Origin: Centrapalus pauciflorus
Lineage: Eukaryota; Streptophyta; Magnoliopsida; Asterales; Asteraceae
NCBI GenBank assembly: GCA_020465985.1
Contig: JAANYP010001170.1
Location: 278,690 to 342,689, forward strand
Direction: 5' to 3'
Length of the DNA stretch: 64,000 nucleotides
Below the pieces are notes generated by a model that worked only from the letters and a program-made list of their open reading frames with translations, searched no databases and had not been told where the DNA came from. How positions within the stretch are numbered: position 1 is the stretch's first letter; each line of letters opens with the position of its first letter. Made by a program: the position numbers and the translations under genes. This document shows positions 10,157 through 20,984 of the stretch, in pieces.

Positions 10157-10892
10157 CTACCTCTTATTTTCCCCGACTTTGTCCTCATTCCTTCGGGCCA
10201 CTTGGTCCATCAAATTATTTGCCATTCGAATGGCGCTTTGGATAGTAGTTGGGTTGGATGCGGTAACATTTCCTTGGATTTGGGGGGCGAGTCCCCAAAT
10301 GTAGCGCTCAATTTTCTTGTATTCCGGAGTGACCTTCTGTGGGCACAGCAGACTTAACTCATGAAAACGGTTGGTGTACCCTGCTACATCCGTTCCTTTC
10401 ATAGCAAGATTCCAGAACTCTGACTCCATCTTTTGTAACTCATTTCTTTATTATCTATGTAATGTCTCTGTACTGACTGAACCAATGACTATTCATGATT
10501 CCATAATTGAATCAATTCCATACTGGTTCCAAATTAGAGGAATGTTATGGTAAAACTTCGTTTAAAATAATACTCGTCGGTCATCATTGGCTTTAACTCG
10601 GTCCAAGCGAGTTGGTAAGCTGTATCAATTCCCACAGACTGGGCATAGGAATTCCACCATGTTAAGGCGCCATCTTGAAGAGTGTAGGTGGCAAACTTGA
10701 CCTTCTCATCCTCGATTCAACCACAAACACGAAACACAGTCTCCAGTTTTTCGAACCAATGAACTAGCCCGACAGCGCCTTCTGTTCCGTTGAAGTATCG
10801 ACGCTTACAGCTTAAGAATCCTTTGATTCCACACCCCTTCTGGGTTGAATCAGATCCTCCCATGGTGCGACTAGCGCCTCCGTAGCCGTTTG
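10157..10892 (-). pseudogene. gypsy-A gag, downstream part
   Basis: Contains MKGTDVAGYTNRFHELSLLC and RYIWGLAPQIQGNVTA, typical of the Retrotrans_gag domain, and further upstream (10717-10892) FNGTEGAVGLVHWFEKLE. About 270 bp between the two pieces is degenerate. The copia-1 insertion at 10893 cuts the gene; the N-terminal part continues at 20647-20748. Confidence 0.85.
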
Positions 10893-11576
10893 TGTAAGGT
10901 CTTGCACTACCCAGATCTATCTTGACGCGACACACACCAACGAGTGCGGAATCCTCGTTAGCGGCTTGACGGATATAACACTCACACGAAACACGGAGAC
11001 TACCACAACGCTGTACGGTCGACCACGAACGAACCTACGCAAAGATTCTCTCCGAAAATACTCACTATCAGCTGATAAACTCGAGATCGCCTTTTGCTAA
11101 TTACTCACACGAATTCTGCAAAAGTCTCTTAATGATTCGAGTTAATCCCTAATTATAGAGGCTCCTTCGAGTTTGTCATGGGCCAAACTCGAATCAGGCC
11201 CAAGGCCCATTCGAGTTTGTCATCGTGACAATCTCGAATCTGCCTTATAGTGCACATTTGGATTTACTATAAATTCGAATGTCATTTAATGATGAAATTG
11301 AATTTATTCTAAATTCGAATTTCACATATTAAACTTATATTTGAACTAATGTTTTAACTTATGTTTTGACTTTATCTTTGAACTTTATGTTTGAACTTCT
11401 TGTAATACATTACATCAAGTTCAAACATACAATCAATAACTATCAAGCATATATAAACACATATATCAAACACTCGTTAATATCAAACACTCGTTAATAT
11501 TCAATACTTTGCAATATCATTTGAACCAAAATGCTAATACACTTAGACTGCTATCGTCACACAGGGTATACCAACA
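10893..11576 (-). repeat. copia-1 3' LTR
   Basis: Pairs with 19959-20641. It contains many TTCGA boxes and a GACTGCTATCGTCACACAGG end block shared with the LTRs of copia-3 and copia-4. Confidence 0.92.
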
Positions 11577-11589
11577 GACTCCCCCTTGA
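11577..11589 (-). other. copia-1 polypurine tract
   Basis: Minus strand TCAAGGGGGAGTC abuts the 3' LTR start TGTTGGTA. Confidence 0.85.
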
Positions 11590-11602
11590 CGATAGCTTCT
11601 AA

Positions 11603-14600
11603 CTATTTACATTTTGTTTTACTTTGTTTATTTAAACTACTGCGAGCATACAATCCTTTCTCAACACATACTTTAATTACATTCTGATACTTTCTAGCCT
11701 CATACTCCATATGTGCATCACTTGAGATTTGATGATTGTAGAGCACTTGCATGTCATCTTTGGATAGATTAACTAGGTGCAGCGGATCGTACACTCTAAG
11801 ATTTACTTTTTCTTCAAAGTCCTCCATTACCGCTTCACCTGTTTCACTTTCCACATACCACCAATTGAGATTTTTCAAAACGTTCTGTGGCATTGGCTTG
11901 AGAGGAACTTTCTTCAGACATCTAACTGGTTTATATTGAATCTTCATCCACGGTCTACCAGTTAGAGGGTCAATTCGAGTATTGTCCATCACTCGTTTAC
12001 CAACCCTTGTATTGAGCCTCTCAAATTTCCTCGACCTCCCTTCTTTTCTAATGATCTTAGCTATCAGTTCAGCATAAGGGTCGTCGCCGATATTAATAAG
12101 CTCCTTCCATGCTAACGCTTTTATTTCAACTTTTGGCAAGGAATTGAAGATTTTAAGACTTCTTCTGAGATACTGGAGGCCATCCTTTCGTTTGATAATG
12201 AATAGCTGCAATTCTCGATCAAAGAACCAGCTTAAAATATTTCCCGATAGCTCTCCAGCACCCGGCACGCGTATCTTGTTCTTCAGCTCTAGCTCCTTTT
12301 TCTCTGCCCTGAACCATAGCTTCCTTTTTTCTTCGTTTGTAAGCTCTCTGGTGGGCTCTTCAATTGATGATTCAGCATTTAAAGCAGCTTTCACTAATTC
12401 TATGTCAATCACACTATCTCCTTCTGTCACGTATGTATCTGTGATAGGGTTTTGTTGAACAATGATCTCATTCGCCTCATCATCCTCATCAACATAAATC
12501 TCATCATCAGACTTCCAGTCAGCTATATCTTCAGGCACGAACTCACCCTCTTCCAGATCTTCAATTTCATCTTCAAAATCATAACCAAAAACTAATGGCT
12601 CTTCCTCGATATCCATTAAAGCTTCAATGATTTCGTGCAGTTCACTCTCTGTAATCTTTGAGGAGCTTGCTTCTCCTCTTTCTGATCTACCTTGACTCGG
12701 CTCCCCCTGAGTTTCAGCATACAGAGCAGCAGGAAAATCTACTGGCTCATTATCTTTTGGTGCACTGGGATCATCGCCTTCATCATCTCCACCCCTTGGC
12801 TGCTCCTCCTGATCCCGACAACTCGTCTCCCCCTGAGCCTTTAGATTTTTCAATAATTGCTCAATTAGGGAACGCATCGATCGAATCTCAGCAGCTTGAT
12901 TGGAAACAAAAGTTTTAAGCACTAGATTTTCTTCCTCCATCTTTCCAACTGATCTCTTCAACTCAGCATTCTCTTTGTCTATATTTGCATTATGCGTTTG
13001 AATTTCTCCGAGAGCCTTAGTCAGATGAAAGATTTGGACTTGTTGGAAGTCGACCTTGCCTTTTAGCTCAGAAAACCTTTGATTGTCCATGAAGGTGGAT
13101 GATGTGGATGGTATGGATTGTATGGGAGCTGGAATGATTGGCGAGGGGATGGATGTTTGAACGGGTGGTGGTGGAGGTGGAATGGTTGTTTGAACGGGTG
13201 GAGGTTGAGGTATTTCTGGCTCAGAAGCAGAAGCCGACGAAGCTTCCTGCATGAACCGATGCCTTTTGGCCCTTTGCCTAGGCACCAATGGAACTACATC
13301 TTCCTCTTCAAAATCTGAGTCGTCAGACTCCCTCGAAGCTCGTCTCCTTGTACCTTCTTCATTTATCACCACTATCCTCGATCCATAAGTGTTTATGTGA
13401 ATAGAAGTATCTTCTGTTTCTTTTTCAACCTCAATCCCTTCCATCTCTTCTGATTCGGTATCCGAAGTTGACTCGTCATTAACTGCTGGCTCAGGTTGAT
13501 ACTCATCTATTTGCCTAAAAATGTCAACCTCTCCTTCCGGTGGTTCCAAAATGTCCCCTACTAGCTCAGTAGTTATTTCCTCATTTGCATTTGGCCCTGA
13601 AGCCCATATCTCTTCTAATGTTTCTGCCCTTTGATCATTTCCGGGAGCTACATCTGAAGTACTAGCTTCCACACCTGCAGCTGTAGCTTCTACTATCTCC
13701 TGTACTTGACTAGTTGAAGGCCTAGCTGCCTGGGTTTGTCTCGCTGATGGGCGTTGCCTCCTTCTTTGTTGTTGAGGCCTTGGTTGCTGCGGTCGCTGTT
13801 GCTGTGGTTGCTGCGGAACTGGTAAATCCCCTGCCTAGTTGGCATCTTCCCTTACTTGGAAATCTGGATAAATTACTGTCCCAAACAATGGTGCCTACAC
13901 TGGAATGACTAATCTTCCTCGATGAGATGAGCAATTAGCAAATATTCGTTTGTCTATGACCGCAACACTTTGAATTTCATTGAGCTATGGCAGATTTGGC
14001 AGGAAATGTCTGATCAGCATCATTACAAATCTAGGATAAAGCAGAAATCTTTCGCGGTCCGGAGCTGTTATTTGTTGAACAAACTCGGTGAAGAACATCT
14101 CTGAAAAGCTGAATCGTTGATTGTAAACCAAAGCTATCATCCCAGATTGAATCTTCGATACAATGTAATCGAAGCCTGCTTTCTTTGCTGCAAAACATAC
14201 CATGAAAACATGAGCTAGATATCGCCATTGGCCGATCAGTCTGCTCTTCATGTAAGAGGATTTAGTTACGTCCAAACTATATCCCATTCTGACAAAGGCT
14301 GCTTGCCTGATTGCTAATGGGAAGTCAATCGGCCCATTCTCCTGCTCTTGAGTGCCTAGCTGTAACACTTGACGTAGCATATCGGCTGAAAACACCAGAG
14401 GGTGTCCAGTGACCCTCGTTCTTAGTACTGTCGGAGTAACAGTACAGTCCACTTGCAAGTGATCCCAAAACTGACGAACGTAAGGGATGTCTATCTGAAT
14501 GTTATGGGATAGAGCATAAACAATCCTTGATCCAATCAGAAAATCCACCATCTGGCGGAAGGCTTGAGCCTCTGGAATCACATGGTCAGGAGAGATGACC

Positions 14601-14635
14601 ATGTTATGCTTGGGAACAAAAATTCTATCAGCCAT
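11603..14635 (-). pseudogene. copia-1 extra ORF (SIRE-type aORF), about 1,010 codons with three in-frame amber codons
   Basis: From MADRIFVPKHNMV one frame runs to 11603, interrupted only by TAG at 13985-13987, 13895-13897 and 13835-13837. The N-terminal 220 residues (RQMVDFLIGSRIVYAL, RQFWDHLQVD, FLLYPRFVMM) form the conserved domain that automatic pipelines often call synaptobrevin/longin-like in Asteraceae copia elements. A Q/P/R-rich linker, an acidic region, a coiled coil (about 12,850-13,090) and an LFIIKRKDGLQYLR motif follow. Such ORFs have been called envelope-like in SIRE elements, but I see no clear signal peptide or membrane anchor. Function unknown. Related copies lie at 27411-29043 and 36986-39756. 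Confidence 0.8.
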
Positions 14636-14690
14636 GTCTGCACAATACAACATATAAGATATTAGAATTATTAAAAAGAAATAAACTTGT
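14636..14690 (-). promoter_or_regulatory. Candidate 3' splice site ahead of the copia-1 extra ORF
   Basis: On the minus strand a T-rich stretch ends TATTGTGCAG at 14638 and the ATG follows two bases later. The same TGTGCAG plus A-C/T plus ATG is kept in copia-2 (29046) and copia-3 (37261). SIRE-type extra ORFs lie far from the transcript start, so a spliced mRNA would make sense. No donor was assigned. Confidence 0.5.
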
Positions 14691-14759
14691 TTAAATTCAA
14701 ATTTGTTTTAATTTGAACTTGTATAAGCACAAAATCCAACACTTATGAATTTGTACAAG

Positions 14760-14935
14760 TTTAATTTAAATTTGAATCAAATAATTCGAATATAAAGACA
14801 AATTCGAATAGTAAATTTGAACAACAACTTCGAACAACAAATTCGAAACACACATTCGAGTTTAATAACATATTCGAGTTTAGTGACGAACTCGAATGTA
14901 TCCAAGAACAAACTCGAATGTGTCGGTCATATGAA
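14760..14935. repeat. Cluster of TTCGA-type motifs
   Basis: About nine occurrences of ATTCGAA, ACTCGAA or ATTCGAG in 175 bp, in both orientations. Similar clusters occur at 15180-15420 and 19490-19760. In copia-2 the equivalent sites are mostly AGTTCGAA. Confidence 0.75.
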
Positions 14936-16044
14936 TCCCAATAGTCCAAGATTTTAACCTTTCTAGACGTAGAAAATCACATCTATTAGTCCTAAAGGTT
15001 CAAATCACAGATATTTATAATCAATTTGACTTTTCGCCGGTTCAAAGTTTGGAATTTTGCAAAACAAACTTTCCACCAATAAAACTTCAAAATCTGTTAA
15101 TTTTTGGCTCAAATTAAGTCTAAAACTACTTAAATCTTATACAATACACTTGGTTATACCTAGATATGCTAGTAGAATCGAACACAACTGAACAAAACTC
15201 GACCAATAGTATGAAACTCGAAAAACGGTAAACTCGAAGATAAACTCGAAGTCGCTCTGATAAACTCGAAGAATCAAAATCGAAGGTAGGTGATTTATGA
15301 CCATCACTGTTGACCTATTTATACCATCCTCCTTCGAGTTTGTGACTGTTCTCGAGTTTACTGCCAAACTCGAGGCCCTGCCAAATTCGAATGTATATTT
15401 GAATTTTGCTTATACTCGAATTTAATCTGAAAATTTTGAAAATTTCGAAAATCTTTGAAATAAATTCAACTTTTTCTACTTTTTCAACCTTTTTGTGTAA
15501 CGGAATCAACTATGTCAAATCTTTTACCCTAAGCACAAGATTTTCACGCAATGTTTATTTTATTCAACTAGGAATGCACCCTCAGTAATTTTTGACCTTT
15601 TTCCTAAGTAAAAATAAAATAAAATAAAATAAAAATAAACAAAAAATAAAAATAAAATAAATTAAAGTTAAAATTTTGAACTAAAATTAAACTTAGACTA
15701 AACTACATTATTTAAAATTTACAACCTATACTAAAAACATAACAGAATATTTTTGACGAGTATAGTCAAAGAAAGGTTCAATCAGATAGTTGCGTCAAAT
15801 ACGCACTTTCAGTACTTAAACTTTCACACTTAGGAATTTTTGATCCCTTTGATTGTTTGGCGTGACATACATTTCTAGCCGATTGTTGGTATTATTTTCC
15901 CTTTAAACATGTTACACTTCGGAATATCCATTGGCCTTTTTATTTATCAAGAAATCATCTTACGTGACTCATACATAGACATACTTTTATGATCAAGGCA
16001 TACACACAATGATTATAACTTTTTGGTACTTGCAAACTTTCTTT

Positions 16045-16245
16045 AAAAGGCAAACATCGGACACAGGTCTGTATTTACATACAACAAAGTGTCTTAGTTT
16101 GTCTTAAGGTTTATTTTTGAAGCTAGCAAGACAGCGGTGACAGGTCTGTACCGACGTACAACAAAGCGACTTATGTTGCTAACCCGAATCAAAACAGAGG
16201 CAACAGGTCTGTACTTACGTACAAGAGAGTTACTTGTTTTGACTC
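16045..16245 (-). other. Triple stem-loop array in the copia-1 spacer
   Basis: Three units of about 55-60 bp each have an outer inverted repeat and an inner hairpin. Outer arms: AAGGCAAAC with GTTTGTCTT (16047-16055 and 16097-16105), TAGCAA with TTGCTA (16124-16129 and 16176-16181), TCAAAACA with TGTTTTGA (16189-16196 and 16235-16242). Inner hairpins on the element strand are TGTAT-GTAA-ATACA, TGTAC-GTCG-GTACA and TGTAC-GTAA-GTACA. Arms differ between units but still pair within each. The same array occurs at 30350-30546. Confidence 0.7.
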
Positions 16246-16794
16246 TCGACTCAGTATGATTTTTCTATTCTTTCCATTTTAAGATGTATCTGATGTTGCA
16301 ATACATCCCCAGAAAGTTTGCATACCTCATTTAGAATCAATGTCTGTGTGTCTCTAACATAAAAATTAAGACCAATTGGTCATACATCTAAGTTAGTGAC
16401 ACGTTTGACTTTTTCTTGAATATTTTATTAGCCTTGAGACTCCCTATATGTATTATGCCTACCAACATATCATACTAGATAATGTATTACACTTAGAATA
16501 TTAGGTGCATTATGTGTGAAAGCTAAACACTTAGAGATTGTAAAGACTGTGCTAATTTTCGTCACTTTGAACCTATGCATCTAAGACTTTAACTCTTTTT
16601 CCAATGTTCTCTTTTTTTATGAATTTTTTGTGGTTTTCTCTCTTTTTTCTTTTTGTTTTGCATAAGTAATAGCAAGAAAATTCTATAATCTACTAACTTA
16701 CTAAAAATAGAAACTATCCTAAGTTACTAAACTTACTATAAAATGAAAGAAACACTACTGATATAAAAAGAAATAAAACTCTACTAAGGTCAAC

Positions 16795-17976
16795 TCACTC
16801 TGGATTACGCATTCCGTTTAGTTGAATCAAATACTCAAACCGTGATTTATCAAAAGCTTTGGTAAATAAATCAGCATTGTTATCATCCGTTGCCACTTTT
16901 ACCAACTTAATTAAATTCTTTTCAGCACAATCACGTATAAAGTGGTGTCTTATGTCTATGTGCTTCGTTTTACTGTGTTTAACTGGATTATTGGTTATTG
17001 CAATAGTTGACTTGTTATCTATCCTAATAGGAGTTTGAGTGTAAGCCAAACCATAATCCCGCAATTGTTGTTGTATCCACAGAACCTGTGAACAGCAACT
17101 ACCAGCAACAACATACTCAGCCTCGCACGTTGACACGGCTACCGAAGTCTGTTTCTTGCATTGCCAGGAAACGAGTCTCCCTCCTAGGAACTGAGAACCT
17201 CCAGTTGTTGACTTGCGCGTCAAGCTGCATCCTCCGTAGTCTGAATCCGTGAACGCCTCCAATTCTAGATCGCCCTCCGCGTGATACCAAAGTCCCAGCT
17301 TCGGTTTCGACTTGAGGTATCGTAGAATCCGCTTCACAGCTTTCATGTGCATCTCTTTCGGATTAGCTTGAAACCTAGCACAAATACAAACAGCAAACAT
17401 AATGTCAGGTCTTGAAGTAGTTAAATACATAAGTGATCCAATCATGGCCCGATATAATGTCGGATCCACATCGGTATCACTTTCAGTACCCAGTCCGAGA
17501 TTGTAATTCACTTGAATCGGCGTGCTGAAATGAGCTGTCAGTTTTGTCCCTTCCATCCCGAAGCGCTCTAATATGTCGTAGACATACTTCGTCTGATGGA
17601 TAAACATTCCCTCCTTCTTCTGGTCAACTTGCAAACCCAAAAAGAAATTCAACTCACCCATTGCACTCATCTCGAATTTTGACTTCATCACCTTTTCAAA
17701 ATCCTAGCACATTTGCTCGTCTGATGATCCAAAGATGATATCATCAACGTACACTTGTACCAAGATGAAGTGTTCTCCCTTTCGCTTTACGAACAGCGTA
17801 CTGTCTATCCTTCCTCTTTCAAACCCATTTTCTAGCAGATGGTTGGACAGAGTCTCGTACCACGCCCTTGGTGCTTGATGCAATCCATACAGAGCCTTAT
17901 CTAATCGATATACTCTGTCTGGATATTTCGGATCTGTAAACCCGGACGGCTGTTCTATATACACCAGTTCCTTCAC
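16795..17976 (-). pseudogene. copia-1 RT C-terminal part and RNase H
   Basis: One piece runs from VYIEQPSGF through YGLHQAPRAWYE to YVDDIIFGSSDEQM, the RT active-site box. After one stop (TAG near 17704), the next piece holds FFLGLQVDQK, RAMIGSLMYLT and RNase H motifs (TDSDYGG, STCEAEYV, SKTKHIDIRHHF, ADLFTKA). The catalytic acidic residues of RNase H look present. RNase H removes the RNA strand during reverse transcription. The gap upstream at 17976-18065 marks a deletion of about 40 codons of RT around the first catalytic Asp. Confidence 0.88.
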
Positions 17977-18064
17977 TTTCCCATAAAGGAAAGCACTCTT
18001 GGTTGAAACCCTTTACAACTAACCTAGCCTTGTTGCGAGTGACTATACCCCGATCGTCTCTTTT

Positions 18065-19423
18065 TCACTTAAAAACCCATTTGGTTCCTATTGCTATTTC
18101 CCCTCGAGGTAATGGAACTAACTCCCACACTTCTAGTTTCCTAAATTGAGAGAGTTCTTCTTGCATCGCTTCAACCCAGGAGTTATCTTTTAGTGCCATT
18201 TGCATGTTTTTCGGCTCTACTTGCGAGATGAAACAAGAATAGAGGCAGGTATGAAAGGCGTCAGAGTCGTTTATCATCGACAACGACACAGTGTTGTTAT
18301 TTAAACAACTCCTAGTCCTCACACCCGCATTAGGATTTCCTATGATGCTTCCTATAGGATGGTTTTTGTTGATCCTAGATGTCTCTATCTCGTCAACTCT
18401 CAGATTATCTCCTAAATTTGATCCTATTTCACCTAACGGGGGAACAACCTCAGATTCCACATTTTCTTCCTCGTGGACAGTTTCCTCAGAGTTGGAATTT
18501 GTTGTCTGAGTCTGATTCTCATTTGTAGGTGCTTCTGAATCAGTGACTTCTGGAGATCCATCTTCAGTTGAAGTAGGCTCGGATGTGGATTGAAATGTGG
18601 TCCTCGGAAAGCTATGACCTTCATCATTCAGATTCAACGTTGCCATGTCCTTTTTGATGGTACCTGCGTTTTCATCCAAAGGAATGTTAAATGACTCAAA
18701 AAGTTTGTCATAGTCAAATATCCATTCCGGACCTGTTTGGGGTTCATGTGTATAACTCGTGACTTCAATGTTATACACAATCTCTACTGTACCATTAGTT
18801 TTGTTAAAAACCCGTTTGTTTGGTGAGTTCGGCACAAAACCTAGGAAGTATCCTTCGTCAGCCTTTTCACCAAACTTAGGTTGATGTTTTGTTCTCAATA
18901 AAGTACATGGTACCCCAAAAGGTTCGAAGCCAGTTAAATTAGGTGGCCGTTTATTCAAAATTTGATAACAGGTTTTGTTCAAAGATTTGACAGTAAGGAC
19001 CCGGTTTAAAATATGACATGCGGTATTCACTGCCCCGCCCCCCCAAAACATGGTAGGAAGCTTTGAATCCGAAAGCATGGTCCTTGCTGCCTCAATCAAG
19101 GTCCTGTTCTTTCGTTCGGCCACCCCATTTTGTTGTGGCTCATAGGGTGCACTAAATTGATGCACTATGCCCTTTGATAGGCAATATACACCAATTACAG
19201 TGTTTTTAAACTCAGTTCCGTTATCACTACGAAGCCGTTTAACCCTTGTTCCATATGAATTCTCCACTTGGTCGAAGAACCCGATGAGCTTGGAAGTCGT
19301 CTCGTCCTTTGTACCTAGAAAGAAAACCCAAGAAAATCGTGAGTAATCATCAGTGATAACTAAACAATACCAACTACCACCTATACTACTTTTGTTGATT
19401 GGTCGGAAGAGGTCCATATGCAA
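18065..19423 (-). pseudogene. copia-1 integrase core and RT N-terminus
   Basis: 452 codons beginning HMDLFRPINKSS. The integrase triad reads D4, D67 (SDNGTEF) and E103 (AERKNRTL), the D-D35-E spacing. A Ser/Thr/Glu-rich linker follows, then MALKDNSWVEAMQEEL and WELVPLPRGE from the start of RT. The zinc-binding HHCC region is missing: homology with copia-2 ends just upstream of HMDLF, where leader sequence begins. It cannot be a normal integrase. Confidence 0.88.
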
Positions 19424-19943
19424 AAAATCGAATGTGGTAGTGATGGAGTTAAGTGTTTAAATCCAATTAAAGTCGAAAGAGATGACAAAGTCGAAGGTCT
19501 CCAAAGTCGAATGTCCAGGTAAACTCGAACCCTACTCAAACTCGAAACCCAGATAAACTCGAAACCCCCTATTCGACTTTAGTGCAATCTCGAAGCCTAA
19601 AGTAAATTTGAAATGGCGAAACTTGAAAACACTTTTTAGGAAACTCGAAAAGAGCGTATTTTGGTCAAACTCGAGAATGAGCAAAACCCTAATTCTCCTT
19701 AACAAAGTCGAGCGCCGCAAATTCGAGAAACGGCTAATACCTCGAGTTTTTCACGTTTTTCAGATTAAATCAATATTTTTACAAGTAAAAATATTGATTT
19801 GGATAAAAAATATGAACTACAACAAAGTATTTCCCGGATTCCAATTTGATAAGCTCGAAAAATCCAAAAACAAGTGAGATTAACCGTCCAAAAGAGTCAA
19901 GAAACCTAGGATGTATCTTTATGAACATGAAGAACACCCCTTA
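19424..19943 (-). other. copia-1 leader fused to integrase
   Basis: Non-coding leader between PBS and the deletion junction near 19440. In copia-2 the corresponding upstream region contains gag and protease. It carries many ACTCGAA motifs. A related leader lies at 40651-40917 in copia-4. Confidence 0.7.
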
Positions 19944-19956
19944 GGCTCTGATACCA
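19944..19956 (-). other. copia-1 primer binding site (tRNA-iMet)
   Basis: Minus strand TGGTATCAGAGCC lies two bases from the 5' LTR end and is complementary to the 3' end of initiator tRNA-Met. Confidence 0.9.
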
Positions 19957-19958
19957 CT

Positions 19959-20641
19959 TGTAAGGTCTTGCACTACACAGATCTATCTAGACGCGACACA
20001 CACCAACGAGTGTGGAATCCTCGTTAGCGGGTTGACGGATATAACACTCACACGAAACACGGAGACTACCACAACGCTGTACGGTCGACCATGAACGAAC
20101 CTACGCAATGATTCTCCCCGAAAATACTCACTATCAACTGATAAACTCGAGATCGCCTTTTGCTAATTACTCACACGAATTCTGCAAAAGTCTCTTAATG
20201 ATTCGAGTTAATCCCTAATTATAGAGGCTCATTCGAGTTTGTCATGGGCCAAACTCGAATCAGGACCAAGGCCCATTCGAGTTTGTCCCCTTGACAATCT
20301 CGAATCTGCCTTATAGTGTACATTCGAATTTACTATAAATTCGAATGTCATTTAATGATGAAATCAAATTTATTCTAAATTCGAATTTCACATATTAAAC
20401 TTATATTTGAACTTATGTTTTAACTTATGTTTGACTTTATCTTTGAACTTTATGTTTGAACTTCTTGTAATACATTACATCAAGTTCTAACATACAATCA
20501 ATAACTATCAAATATATATAAACGCATATATAAAACACTCGTTAATATCAAACAATTGTTAATATTCAATACTTTGCAATATCACTTGAACCAAAATGCT
20601 AATACACTTAGACTGCTATCGTCACACAGGGTGTACCAACA
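19959..20641 (-). repeat. copia-1 5' LTR
   Basis: 683 bp, ends TGTAAGG and ACCAACA on the plus strand, next to the TSD GTTTG at 20642. Confidence 0.92.
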
Positions 20642-20646
20642 GTTTG

Positions 20647-20748
20647 CGGTGCTGTTTCTGTTGGTTTCATAGGTGGCTATGGCTGCTGCCACTCGTTGTG
20701 CGACCAGTTGTTCGTATCAGCGGTGTTCATAGCTCTCTTTGGCGGCAT
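20647..20748 (-). pseudogene. gypsy-A gag N-terminus, separated by copia-1
   Basis: One frame gives VAQRVAAAIATYETNRNS, which leads without a gap across the copia-1 insertion point into the gag piece at 10717-10892. The ATG at 20746-20748 (MPPKRAMNTADTNN) is in a different frame and meets a stop, so gag was already frameshifted or decayed afterwards. Confidence 0.75.
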
Positions 20749-20984
20749 TATCTTATAGTTTAAAGAAAAGAGCATAGTGTAAGAAGTTGAGTCTTAAAGA
20801 TTTACATTTTTCTTATGGCACAGTGTTATAATCATCAAACACAGATTCATAAATAACGTGCAATTTTCATTAATCATTCATAATTTTTCTTACATTGCGG
20901 CGGGTTATTACCCGAACATTTTTAGTCCTACACTATTACATAATAATTTCCTAACATTACAAAGATAGAGGAGGGTGTACTAGG

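Larger units (their letters stand above)
14654..16790. other. copia-1 spacer between RNase H and extra ORF
   Basis: More than 2 kb without coding potential. It holds a dense cluster of TTCGA-type motifs (14760-15420), an AAAAT-rich run (15612-15660) and the triple hairpin at 16045-16245. It is collinear with the copia-2 spacer at 29046-31100, and its extra-ORF-side part with 37264-37952. Confidence 0.75.
10893..20641 (-). mobile_element. copia-1: SIRE/Maximus-like Ty1/copia, internally deleted
   Basis: LTRs of 684 and 683 bp with ends TGTAAGG and ACCAACA, a PBS, a PPT and a perfect 5-bp TSD GTTTG (10888-10892 and 20642-20646). The order on the minus strand is 5' LTR, leader, integrase, RT, RNase H, a long spacer and a long extra ORF, the layout of SIRE/Maximus elements. 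Gag, protease and the integrase N-terminus are missing, as is about 120 bp of RT. LTRs are about 96 percent identical in the first 400 bp by eye, so the defective copy moved fairly recently, presumably with proteins supplied by relatives. Confidence 0.92.

Noticed and set aside
11603..14635. Calling the extra ORF a viral envelope
   Set aside because: I see no clear signal peptide, fusion segment or membrane anchor. The literature term envelope-like is noted but not supported by this sequence.
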